Assembly: GCA_026414245.1 (NCBI GenBank) | Contig: JAOAJJ010000036.1 | Coordinates: forward strand, 1-9,866 | Reading direction: 5' to 3' | Length of the DNA: 9,866 nt | Source: Candidatus Bathyarchaeota archaeon | GTDB lineage: Archaea > Thermoproteota > Bathyarchaeia > Bathyarchaeales > DTEX01 | Part shown: positions 1-6,186 of the stretch, piece by piece | Layout: each line of letters begins with the position of its first letter | Numbering within the stretch: the first letter of the stretch is position 1 | The notes under the pieces: generated by a model | Database searches by the model: none | Told to the model about the DNA's origin: nothing | What the model saw: only the letters and a program-made list of their open reading frames with translations | Position numbers and translations under genes: made by a program

Positions 1-68
1 CATCTGATAGCTGAGACATAGCCGCCTATACCTGCACCTATAACCGCCACATCATACTCTTTTAACAT
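1..68 (-). CDS. lpdA: Dihydrolipoyl dehydrogenase (E3), N-terminal fragment, cut by window edge
   Basis: Only the first 22 codons lie in the window, starting at the ATG complementary to 66-68. They read MLKEYDVAVIGAGIGGYVSA and then IR, which is the beta-strand plus GxGxxG dinucleotide-binding turn and the GGY..AIR continuation typical of the FAD-binding domain of dihydrolipoyl dehydrogenases. The usual proline in GAGPGG is isoleucine here. A GTGAGGT ribosome binding site lies 7 nt upstream (complement of 76-82). E3 reoxidises the dihydrolipoyl group of E2 with FAD and NAD+. Divergent placement next to E1 and E2 of a 2-oxoacid dehydrogenase strongly supports E3 over other flavoprotein disulfide reductases, although the redox-active cysteine pair is outside the window. 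It acts in the cytoplasm as part of the complex. Confidence 0.82.
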   Translation of the reverse strand, partial: MLKEYDVAVIGAGIGGYVSAIR

Positions 69-131
69 AGACCTAACCTCACTAAGCGACTACTAAATAA
101 TATAGTTAAAATTTTAAAATTTTTATATTTA

Positions 132-139
132 TTATAAAG
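132..139 (-). promoter_or_regulatory. Possible TATA box for lpdA
   Basis: Read on the minus strand this is TTTATAAT preceded by GGGAACC. It sits about 65 nt upstream of the lpdA ATG, so a start site some 25 nt downstream would leave a leader of about 40 nt. The surrounding stretch (about 104-141) is almost pure A/T, so other TATA-like positions are possible and the exact box is uncertain. Confidence 0.35.
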
Positions 140-181
140 GTTCCCGCATGACTTTACCCATGTCCTTAAAGCTAAACCTAT

Positions 182-197
182 AAAGAAAGCTTTAAAT
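182..197 (+). promoter_or_regulatory. Archaeal BRE/TATA promoter for the E1-E2 genes
   Basis: AAAGAAAG followed directly by CTTTAAAT fits an archaeal purine-rich TFB-recognition element plus TATA box. Transcription would begin about 25 nt downstream, near 218-222, giving a leader of about 50 nt that includes the ribosome binding site at 260-265. The box overlaps one arm of an inverted repeat (TTAAAGC 166-172, GCTTTAA 189-195), which may be a regulator site or simply a consequence of the TTTAAA motif. Confidence 0.6.
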
Positions 198-203
198 GGT
201 CGC

Positions 204-222
204 TCCAAGCATTTTTCTTGGA
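204..222 (+). repeat. Short inverted repeat (hairpin) near the E1 transcription start
   Basis: TCCAAG (204-209) and CTTGGA (217-222) are perfect inverted arms around a 7-nt T-rich loop. The repeat lies 7-25 nt past the proposed TATA box, so it overlaps the expected transcription start. It could be an operator or a 5' leader hairpin. The stem is only 6 bp, so chance is possible. Confidence 0.35.
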
Positions 223-259
223 AGATCTGAAAATAACGCCCTTCACTTAAATCCAGCCT

Positions 260-265
260 GGGGGT
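260..265 (+). promoter_or_regulatory. Ribosome binding site of the E1 gene, favours the ATG at 272
   Basis: GGGGGT lies 6 nt before the ATG at 272 but only 3 nt before an in-frame TTG at 269. The spacing favours ATG 272 as the start, which removes one residue from the longest possible protein. Confidence 0.55.
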
Positions 266-271
266 AACTTG

Positions 272-2272
272 ATGCTCGAGAAGCACACTCCTGAGGAATT
301 AATCGGGTATCTGAGGCAGATGATGCGCATAAGAAAATTCGAAGAAGCGTATATGGATCTTCTGATGCGTGATATTGCTAAGGGGGCTTCCCACCTGTAT
401 ATAGGTCAAGAAGCTGTCGCCGTAGGCGCCATAGCATCCATACGTAAAGACGATTATATAACAAGCACTCATAGGGGTCATGGACATTGTATAGCGAAGG
501 GCGCTGATCTAAAGCTTATGATGGCTGAGCTTCTCGGTAAGGCTACAGGATACTGTAAGGGTAAGGGCGGGTCAATGCATGTTGCCGATGTAAGCGCGGG
601 GAATCTGGGGGCAACGGGCATAGTTGGATCAAATATTCCAGTTGCTACAGGAGCTGGCTTATCGATTAAGATGAGGGGAACCGATCAGGTTGTTTTATGC
701 TTTTTCGGCGATGGAGCTGCTAACACAGGTGCTTTCCATGAGTCGCTAAATATGGCGGCAATATGGAAGCTTCCAGTGATCTATATATGTGAAAACAATT
801 TTTATGGGATGTCGGTGTCAGTTAAGAGAGCTTTTCCATTCGAAGATATCGCTGAAAGAGCAAAGGGATATAATATTCCTGGGGTTATCGCCGATGGCAT
901 GGATGTCCTTAATGTTAAGGAGACCGTCAAAAAAGCTGTTGAGAATGCTAGAAAAGGCGGGGGTCCAACACTCGTCGAATGCAAAACTTACAGGTATTAT
1001 GGGCATTCGTTAAGCGATCCAAGAAGATATAGGACTAGAGAGGAGGAGGAATTCTGGAAATCCAAAGACCCTATAAGAAGTTTTTCCAAAAAATTGATTG
1101 ATGCGGGAATACTTGATGAAAGCGGATTTAAGTCTTTAGAGGAAGAGGTCTCAAAAGAAATAAATGAGGCAGTAGAATACGCGTTGAATAGCCCGCATCC
1201 ACCTATTAAGTCAGCTTATGAAGACGTATACGCTGAGATTTACGCGGATACAAATACCTCAATTAGAGACTTAGCGACAGCCAAGAAAATGGGGTTGAAA
1301 ATGCGTAAAATCAATTATAGGCAGGCGTTGAATGAGGCGTTAAGGGAAGAAATGCTAAGAGATAAGAGGGTCTTTATAATGGGGGAAGATGTAGGCATTT
1401 ATGGTGGAGCTTACGGTGTCACGAGAGGATTATATGATGAATTCGGCCCTGAGCGAGTTATAGATACGCCTATATCTGAAGCAGCCATTGCTGGAGCCGC
1501 TGCAGGAGCATCCATGACTGGGATGCGGCCGGTGGCTGAAATAATGTATATAGATTTTATAACTTTGGCTATGGATCAGATAGTGAATATTGCCGCTAAA
1601 AATAGGTATATGTTTGGCGGTAAATCAATCGTCCCTGTCGTTTATCGAACGCAGGCTGGGGCTGGTAGAGGTATAGCCGCACATCATTCTGGGAGCTGGG
1701 AGGCATGGTTTATTCATGCACCCGGCATATTTGTCGTGATGCCTTCAACACCCTTCGACGCTAAAGGATTATTGAAGACATGTATAAGGGATAATAATCC
1801 AATTCTATTCATCGAGCATAAAATGCTTTATAACGTTGAAGGCGAGGTCCCGGAGGTTGAATATACTGTTCCACTAGGGGTTGCAGATGTTAAAAGACAA
1901 GGTTCAGACGTCACGATAATAGCCTATTCACGCATGGTTCACTTCGCCCTAGAAGCAGCTGAAGAGCTCTCTAAAGAGGGAATAGAGGTTGAAGTCATCG
2001 ATCCGAGAACTCTAAAGCCCCTTGACTTAGATACTATCATCAGGTCTGTGAAGAAAACCCATAGAGCCATAGTCGTTCATGAGGCATGTAAAACATGCGG
2101 GTTTGGAGCTGAAATAGCCTCCCTAATAATGGAGGAGGCATTCGATTACTTGGATGCGCCTGTAATCAGGGTTGCAGGGGCTGATGTCCCGATACCAATG
2201 AGCCCAGTGCTTGAGGCGGAAGTTATACCGAGCAAGGAAAAAATTATAGATGCCGTGAAAAAAATAGTTTAG
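272..2272 (+). CDS. Fused E1 alpha-beta of a 2-oxoacid (pyruvate/acetoin-type) dehydrogenase complex
   Basis: A 666-residue thiamine-diphosphate enzyme that decarboxylates a 2-oxoacid (or cleaves acetoin) and passes the acyl group to lipoyl-E2. Numbering is from the ATG at 272. Residues about 8-323 are E1 alpha, with IGQEAVAVG (44-52), RGHGH (68-72), the GDG...NN diphosphate/Mg motif (146-148, NN 175-176, with 26 residues between) and a YGHSLSDP loop (243-250). Residues about 344-666 are E1 beta, with MGEDVGIYGG (370-379), the cofactor-contacting Glu of TPISEAAIAG (Glu403 region) and the AAHHSGSW histidine pair (471-472). A linker of about 20 residues joins them. The sequence is closest, from memory, to pyruvate- and acetoin-type E1, not branched-chain E1. 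Most complexes encode alpha and beta separately. E2 follows 18 bp downstream, so they are probably cotranscribed. An in-frame TTG at 269 is an alternative start. Confidence 0.93.
   Translation: MLEKHTPEELIGYLRQMMRIRKFEEAYMDLLMRDIAKGASHLYIGQEAVAVGAIASIRKDDYITSTHRGHGHCIAKGADLKLMMAELLGKATGYCKGKGGSMHVADVSAGNLGATGIVGSNIPVATGAGLSIKMRGTDQVVLCFFGDGAANTGAFHESLNMAAIWKLPVIYICENNFYGMSVSVKRAFPFEDIAERAKGYNIPGVIADGMDVLNVKETVKKAVENARKGGGPTLVECKTYRYYGHSLSDPRRYRTREEEEFWKSKDPIRSFSKKLIDAGILDESGFKSLEEEVSKEINEAVEYALNSPHPPIKSAYEDVYAEIYADTNTSIRDLATAKKMGLKMRKINYRQALNEALREEMLRDKRVFIMGEDVGIYGGAYGVTRGLYDEFGPERVIDTPISEAAIAGAAAGASMTGMRPVAEIMYIDFITLAMDQIVNIAAKNRYMFGGKSIVPVVYRTQAGAGRGIAAHHSGSWEAWFIHAPGIFVVMPSTPFDAKGLLKTCIRDNNPILFIEHKMLYNVEGEVPEVEYTVPLGVADVKRQGSDVTIIAYSRMVHFALEAAEELSKEGIEVEVIDPRTLKPLDLDTIIRSVKKTHRAIVVHEACKTCGFGAEIASLIMEEAFDYLDAPVIRVAGADVPIPMSPVLEAEVIPSKEKIIDAVKKIV
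1301..1303 (+). other. Relic or possible internal start of the E1 beta moiety
   Basis: This in-frame ATG begins MRKINYRQALNEALREEM, which matches where a stand-alone E1 beta subunit normally starts. GGGGTTG (1291-1297) precedes it by 3 nt and another in-frame ATG lies at 1289. This looks like a former beta start codon kept after fusion; whether it still initiates translation cannot be told from sequence. Confidence 0.4.
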
Positions 2273-2290
2273 ATTGGAGGGAAGAGTATT

Positions 2291-3565
2291 ATGGTTGTTG
2301 AGATCATCATGCCTAAGCTTGGCCAAACGATGGAAAAGGGAAAAATACTCAGGTGGCTGAAGAAGGAGGGTGAAAGAGTAGAGAAGGGGGAGCCTCTCCT
2401 AGAGGTTGAGACAGACAAGGCTGTTCTCGAAGTCGAATCTAGAAGCTCCGGCATATTGAAGAGGATACTGGCACATGAAGGAGAAATTGTATCGGTGGCG
2501 AAGGTCATAGGCTACATAGCTGAAGAAGGAGAACCCCTACCTCAAGAGGCTCCTCAAGAAAGCGTGGCTGCGGCAGAGACCGGGGCGCCTACACCCCTAC
2601 AAGCCGTGGGCGCGCCGGAAGAAATGGGTGAAAAGAGGTTGGAAAGAGAGATAAAGGCTTCTCCATTGGCGAGAAAAATAGCTAGGGAGAGGGGGGTCGA
2701 TTTAACGCAGGTTGTTGGCACCGGGCCTGGGGGAAGAATCACTGAAAAGGATGTTTTAGACTATTTAGCTAAACGTGAAGCCGCTAAACCTGCCCCGCCG
2801 CCCACATCCGCCCCTGCGGCTGTTTCGATAGTCTCTGGGCGTGAAGCCGCTGTCGTGATGCCGGAGTTTGAGGGATTTCAAGTGATTCCGATATCTGGCA
2901 TGCGTAGCGCTATAGCTAGAAAGATGACTTACAGTAAAACCAATATTCCACATTTCTACATTAGCGTTGAAGTTGACATGACTGAGGCTGCAAGGCTTAG
3001 GGAAGAGTTGATTCCTATTATTGAAACTAAGACTGGCGTCCGCTTATCCTTCACACATATGCTGGTGAAGGCGGTAGCCATGGCTTTAAGAGAGTATCCA
3101 CAGCTAAACGCCCTATGTGATGGAGAGAGCATCAAGATATCGAAGGACATTAACATTGGCATTGCGGTTGGGCTTGAAGACGGGCTTATTGTTCCAGTTT
3201 TGAGGAAAGCTGATTCATTAGATCTTGCTCAAATAGCCTCTAAAACGGAGAGCCTCATCACTAAAGCGCGAGAAAAAAGACTTAGTGAAGATGAGTTCAC
3301 CGGCGGAACCTTCACCATTTCCAACCTAGGTGTTTTTGAAGTAGATTCCTTCACGGCTATAATAAATCCTCCTGAAGTGGCTATATTGGCTGTTGGAAGA
3401 ATAAGAGATAAACCGGTAGTTGTCGGCGGGGAAGTTAAAGTTAGAAAGATGATGAACATCACACTCTCCGCAGATCACAGGGCTGTTGACGGATTGATCG
3501 CAGCTAAGTTCCTTGGGAGAGTTAAAGAATTGCTGGAAAAACCTTTTAATCTTCTCTTCCCATAA
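2291..3565 (+). CDS. Dihydrolipoamide acyltransferase (E2) of the 2-oxoacid dehydrogenase complex
   Basis: The 424-residue core of the complex, which carries acyl groups on lipoyl-lysine and transfers them to CoA. Residues 1-80 form one lipoyl domain with the lipoylation site Lys43 in ETDKA. A flexible Ala/Pro/Glu-rich linker (about 82-118) leads to a peripheral-subunit-binding domain (about 121-162, SPLARKIARERGVDL and GTGPGGRITEKDV). A second Ala/Pro linker (164-180) precedes the catalytic domain (about 194-424), which ends with the DHRAVDG motif giving catalytic His396 and Asp400. Length and order match a normal one-lipoyl-domain E2. GGAGGG at 2276-2281 precedes the ATG by 9 nt. It lies 18 bp after the E1 stop, so the two are almost surely one operon. 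The acyl specificity (acetyl or other) is not decided by these motifs. Confidence 0.95.
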   Translation: MVVEIIMPKLGQTMEKGKILRWLKKEGERVEKGEPLLEVETDKAVLEVESRSSGILKRILAHEGEIVSVAKVIGYIAEEGEPLPQEAPQESVAAAETGAPTPLQAVGAPEEMGEKRLEREIKASPLARKIARERGVDLTQVVGTGPGGRITEKDVLDYLAKREAAKPAPPPTSAPAAVSIVSGREAAVVMPEFEGFQVIPISGMRSAIARKMTYSKTNIPHFYISVEVDMTEAARLREELIPIIETKTGVRLSFTHMLVKAVAMALREYPQLNALCDGESIKISKDINIGIAVGLEDGLIVPVLRKADSLDLAQIASKTESLITKAREKRLSEDEFTGGTFTISNLGVFEVDSFTAIINPPEVAILAVGRIRDKPVVVGGEVKVRKMMNITLSADHRAVDGLIAAKFLGRVKELLEKPFNLLFP

Positions 3566-3585
3566 AACTTCCACAGATAAACTGA

Positions 3586-3594
3586 AATTTAATA
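3586..3594 (+). promoter_or_regulatory. Possible TATA box for the lipoate ligase gene
   Basis: AATTTAATA, preceded by AACTGA, lies in the 86-bp gap after E2. A start about 25 nt downstream would leave a leader of roughly 30 nt with the ribosome binding site. Read-through from E1-E2 is equally possible. Confidence 0.3.
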
Positions 3595-3638
3595 GACCAG
3601 GGTTCTCCCCCTCAAAATATTTTCATCCTTCTCCATGC

Positions 3639-3644
3639 GAGGGT
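3639..3644 (+). promoter_or_regulatory. Ribosome binding site supporting the TTG start of the lipoate ligase
   Basis: GAGGGT sits 7 nt before the TTG at 3652. No in-frame ATG is available near the N-terminus, and the family's WRLLD opening starts at codon 4, so TTG 3652 is the best start. Confidence 0.5.
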
Positions 3645-3651
3645 CTCCATT

Positions 3652-4440
3652 TTGGAAGCATGGAGACTATTAGATTTGGAGATAGAGCAAGATGCGGCGA
3701 AGAACTTAGCTATAGATGAAGCCATTTTTCAGGCTAGGATCGAAAAATCTGTCCCGCCAACTCTTAGGTTTTGGAGAAATGATCGTGTGGTTATAATAGG
3801 GCGCTCTCAGAAGGTCTGCGCCGAAGTTAATCTAGAGATATGTATTAGGGAGAAAATTCAGGTGGTGAAGAGGTTTTCCGGCGGGGGTGCAGTTTACCAC
3901 GATCTGGGCAACTTAAATTACACTATAGTTCTAGATGCAGATGACCGATTAATAAAAGGGCTGGATATATCGGAATCTTATAGAGTTCTCTGCTCGGGGA
4001 TAATTAGGGGTCTGGAGATTCTTGGGCTTTCATCGGTAAGATTTATTCCCCCGGGAAACATATTTGTTAACGGGAAAAAGATTTCGGGTTCAGCGCAACT
4101 AAGAAGAAAGAATGTTGTGTTACATCATGGAACGCTTTTAGTCAGCTCTGATTTAAATATGCTGAAGAAGGCTCTTGCGGTTTTCAACGATGAAGCTGAT
4201 AGAAGCACGAGTACTCGTAGTCCGGTGACTAGACTCATAGACGAATTAAATCATGAGGTGAGTATGTCTGAAGTAAAAAATACCTTGCTTCAAGGATTTA
4301 AGGAAGAGTTGGGTATAAGGTTGGAGCCCGGGGGCTTAACGGAGCTAGAGAATGAATTTGCCTCAAGAATCTATTATGCCAAATATTTTTTTAAGCGGGA
4401 AACATTTGGGACAGCGGGGTTAGAATCTGGCAAAATTTAG
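3652..4440 (+). CDS. lplA: Lipoate-protein ligase A, catalytic domain only (short archaeal type)
   Basis: A 262-residue BPL/LplA-fold enzyme that activates lipoate with ATP and attaches it to the E2 lipoyl lysine. It opens with WRLLDLE and an NLAIDEAI helix (18-25), then has the lipoate-pocket motif RFSGGGAVYHDLGNLNY (74-90) and the NGKKISGSAQ segment whose Lys143 matches the catalytic lysine of E. coli LplA (Lys133). Where octanoyltransferases LipM/LipL carry a catalytic cysteine just before this lysine segment, here the sequence is PPGNIF, which argues for a ligase. The C-terminal accessory domain of bacterial LplA is absent. From established knowledge, Thermoplasma LplA is likewise short and needs a separate partner, LplB; no LplB gene is visible here. 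It starts with TTG and lies 86 bp after E2, its likely substrate. Confidence 0.88.
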   Translation: MEAWRLLDLEIEQDAAKNLAIDEAIFQARIEKSVPPTLRFWRNDRVVIIGRSQKVCAEVNLEICIREKIQVVKRFSGGGAVYHDLGNLNYTIVLDADDRLIKGLDISESYRVLCSGIIRGLEILGLSSVRFIPPGNIFVNGKKISGSAQLRRKNVVLHHGTLLVSSDLNMLKKALAVFNDEADRSTSTRSPVTRLIDELNHEVSMSEVKNTLLQGFKEELGIRLEPGGLTELENEFASRIYYAKYFFKRETFGTAGLESGKI

Positions 4441-4465
4441 GTATATGTGGGTTTAGTGTTATTAG

Positions 4466-4479
4466 GAACATTTTTGTTC
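4466..4479 (+). repeat. Inverted repeat upstream of the trpB2 promoter
   Basis: GAACA (4466-4470) and TGTTC (4475-4479) flank TTTT. The run of five T residues could act as an archaeal terminator for the ligase gene. The position just upstream of the TATA-like box at 4488 would also suit a regulator site. The arms are short, so the role is unproven. Confidence 0.3.
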
Positions 4480-4487
4480 ACAAAAGG

Positions 4488-4497
4488 CTTAAATATT
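4488..4497 (+). promoter_or_regulatory. Likely promoter (TATA box) of trpB2
   Basis: CTTAAATATT, preceded by CAAAAGG (BRE-like purines), lies 44 nt before the ATG at 4542. A start about 25 nt downstream leaves a short leader that includes the GGAGAGGA ribosome binding site at 4526-4533. This indicates that the gene is transcribed independently of the dehydrogenase locus. Confidence 0.5.
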
Positions 4498-4541
4498 ACT
4501 TATAAGAGCAATATTTACCATTATAGGAGAGGACAAGACCT

Positions 4542-5921
4542 ATGAGGAAAATCCTGCTGGACGAGGATGATGTGCCCAAGCAATGGTATAATATTTTGCC
4601 AGATCTACCGAAACCTTTACCGCCGCCAATAAATCCTATAACAAGGGAGCCGGTGAAACCTGAGGAATTAATGGCTCTATTCTCAAAGGAGTGCATTATC
4701 CAAGAGGTTAGTCAAGATCGCTGGATAAGTATACCGGAAGAAGTGCGTGAAGCATACATGCTTTGGAGACCGACCCCACTTTATAGAGCTGAAAGACTCG
4801 AAAAAATGCTCAAAACACCTGCAAGAATATACTATAAATATGAGGGGGTGAGCCCCCCGGGCAGCCATAAACCTAACACCGCTGTTGCCCAAGCATATTA
4901 CGCGATGAAGGAGGGTGTTGAGCGCCTAACAACCGAGACTGGCGCCGGCCAGTGGGGTTCAGCCTTGGCGTTCGGCTGTATGCTTTTCGGCTTAAAGGCG
5001 ACTGTTTACATGGTTAAGGTGAGCTATAATCAAAAGCCGTATAGGCGCATGCTCATGGAGCTATGGGGAGCGGAAGTTTATCCGAGCCCAAGCACTAACA
5101 CAGATAGTGGAAGAAGAATATTGAAGGAGGATCCGAATAACCCTGGAAGCCTAGGAATAGCTATAAGTGAGGCAATAGAGGATGCTGTAACGCATAAAAA
5201 TGTTAAGTATTCGCTTGGAAGCGTTTTAAACCATGTCTTGCTACATCAAACAGTTGTTGGGTTGGAGGCTAAGAGACAGATGGAGATAGCGGATGACTAC
5301 CCAGACTTAATAGTTGGGTGTATAGGTGGCGGAAGCAGCTTCTCAGGGCTCTTCTGGCCCTTCTATTACGATAAGGTTTCAAGTAAAGCTCCGAAAGCCG
5401 TTCAGTTCTTGGCAGTTGAGCCGACAGCATGCCCATCTATAACTAAAGGCTTCTATACCTATGATCATGGCGACGCAGCCCGCTTAACCCCTATGATTAA
5501 AATGTATACGCTTGGACACATGTTTATACCGGCTCCAATACATGCCGGCGGACTGAGGTACCATGGAAAAGCTCCAACGCTATGCTTATTGAGCAGAGAA
5601 GGCATAGTTAAGACAGTGGCGTATAATCAAGTTGAGGTCTTTAGTGCAGCCCACCAGTTTATGAGGGCTGAAGGGTTTGTCCCAGCCCCTGAACCGAGCC
5701 ACGCGATAAAAGCCGTTATAGATGAGGCGTTGAAATGCAAGAAGACTGGTGAGGAGAAGACGATACTGTTTCTACTTTGTGGACACGGCCACTTCGACAT
5801 GCAAGCCTTCGAAGATTATCTGAGTGGAAAGCTACCGCCCTACGAGTATCCCGAGGAGAAGGTTGAGGAGGCGATGCGTAAGCTGAAGGATCTTTATCCA
5901 TGGCTAGAAGTTGAGCGCTAA
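4542..5921 (+). CDS. trpB2: Tryptophan synthase beta chain, TrpB2 type
   Basis: A 459-residue fold-type II PLP enzyme that condenses indole with serine to give tryptophan. The GSHKPNTA motif places the Schiff-base Lys at 110, TETGAGQWG gives the catalytic Glu132, and GCIGGGSSFSG (259-269) is the PLP phosphate loop; the C-terminal CGHGHFDM (413-420) is near the cofactor ring. The SPPGSHKPNT form, the extra N-terminal segment (about 1-75, with PLPPPINP) and the length, longer than the roughly 400 residues of TrpB1, all mark it as TrpB2. From family knowledge, TrpB2 enzymes occur widely in archaea, often without an adjacent trpA, and some act as indole-salvage enzymes. No other trp gene is next to it. 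Start chosen at ATG 4542 with GGAGAGGA 8 nt upstream. Confidence 0.93.
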   Translation: MRKILLDEDDVPKQWYNILPDLPKPLPPPINPITREPVKPEELMALFSKECIIQEVSQDRWISIPEEVREAYMLWRPTPLYRAERLEKMLKTPARIYYKYEGVSPPGSHKPNTAVAQAYYAMKEGVERLTTETGAGQWGSALAFGCMLFGLKATVYMVKVSYNQKPYRRMLMELWGAEVYPSPSTNTDSGRRILKEDPNNPGSLGIAISEAIEDAVTHKNVKYSLGSVLNHVLLHQTVVGLEAKRQMEIADDYPDLIVGCIGGGSSFSGLFWPFYYDKVSSKAPKAVQFLAVEPTACPSITKGFYTYDHGDAARLTPMIKMYTLGHMFIPAPIHAGGLRYHGKAPTLCLLSREGIVKTVAYNQVEVFSAAHQFMRAEGFVPAPEPSHAIKAVIDEALKCKKTGEEKTILFLLCGHGHFDMQAFEDYLSGKLPPYEYPEEKVEEAMRKLKDLYPWLEVER

Positions 5922-6129
5922 AATTATGTAAACAATCATATTAATGAAAACACCCCTCACTTATTTATAAGATCACTAAAAATTATCATAATATTCATGG
6001 TTATTTTCTTGTAGGGCGATAGATGCTTGTTTAAGAGCCGTTTTATATCTTAGGCTTGGCTGGATTAAGGCGGTGGCTATTGGAATCTAAGGGCGCAACG
6101 AAAACTCGATGAAACTTCTTATACTCCTA

Positions 6130-6140
6130 TTTAAATATAT
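6130..6140 (+). promoter_or_regulatory. Likely promoter (TATA box) of the GH3 gene, with adjacent palindrome
   Basis: TTTAAATATAT lies 47-57 nt before the GH3 start, a good distance for an archaeal TATA box. TTAAG-CT-CTTAA (6140-6151) forms a short inverted repeat directly downstream, between TATA and the expected start site, where a repressor could bind. The rest of the 265-bp gap after trpB2 (5922-6129) is AT-rich, with another TATA-like TTATTTATAA at 5961-5970 but no convincing gene or RNA. Confidence 0.5.
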
Positions 6141-6177
6141 TAAGCTCTTAAATACCATCAGGGACATAGTAGATGCT

Positions 6178-6186
6178 GGAGGATGA
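6178..6186 (+). promoter_or_regulatory. Strong ribosome binding site of the GH3 gene, two possible ATG starts
   Basis: GGAGGATGA is a near-perfect archaeal Shine-Dalgarno site. The GGAGG core ends 4 nt before ATG 6187 and 10 nt before in-frame ATG 6193, so either can be used; the protein differs by two residues (MF). The ATG inside the site (6183) is out of frame. Confidence 0.6.

Noticed and set aside
104..141. The A/T block as a replication origin or attachment site
   Set aside because: There are no origin-binding repeats, no origin-linked gene and no integrase or tRNA nearby; it fits an AT-rich divergent promoter.
62..286. A 74-codon open frame on the minus strand across the E3/E1 gap
   Set aside because: It overlaps the true lpdA start in another frame, runs through the AT-rich promoter region, and its product has no domain-like composition.
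1289..2272. Treating E1 beta as a separate gene
   Set aside because: The frame is continuous with E1 alpha and there is no stop between them, so one fused gene is the primary call; internal initiation is given as a finding.
2580..2830. Proline/alanine-rich stretches in E2 as repeats or a frameshift
   Set aside because: These are the normal flexible linkers between lipoyl, subunit-binding and catalytic domains.
3652..4440. Octanoyltransferase (LipM/LipL) instead of lipoate ligase
   Set aside because: The catalytic cysteine expected just before the lysine motif is missing (PPGNIF there), while the ligase-type KKISGSAQ lysine is present.
5944..5970. A tiny plus-strand frame (ATG...TAA, eight codons) after trpB2
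   Set aside because: It has no ribosome binding site and overlaps a TATA-like sequence; it is likely chance.
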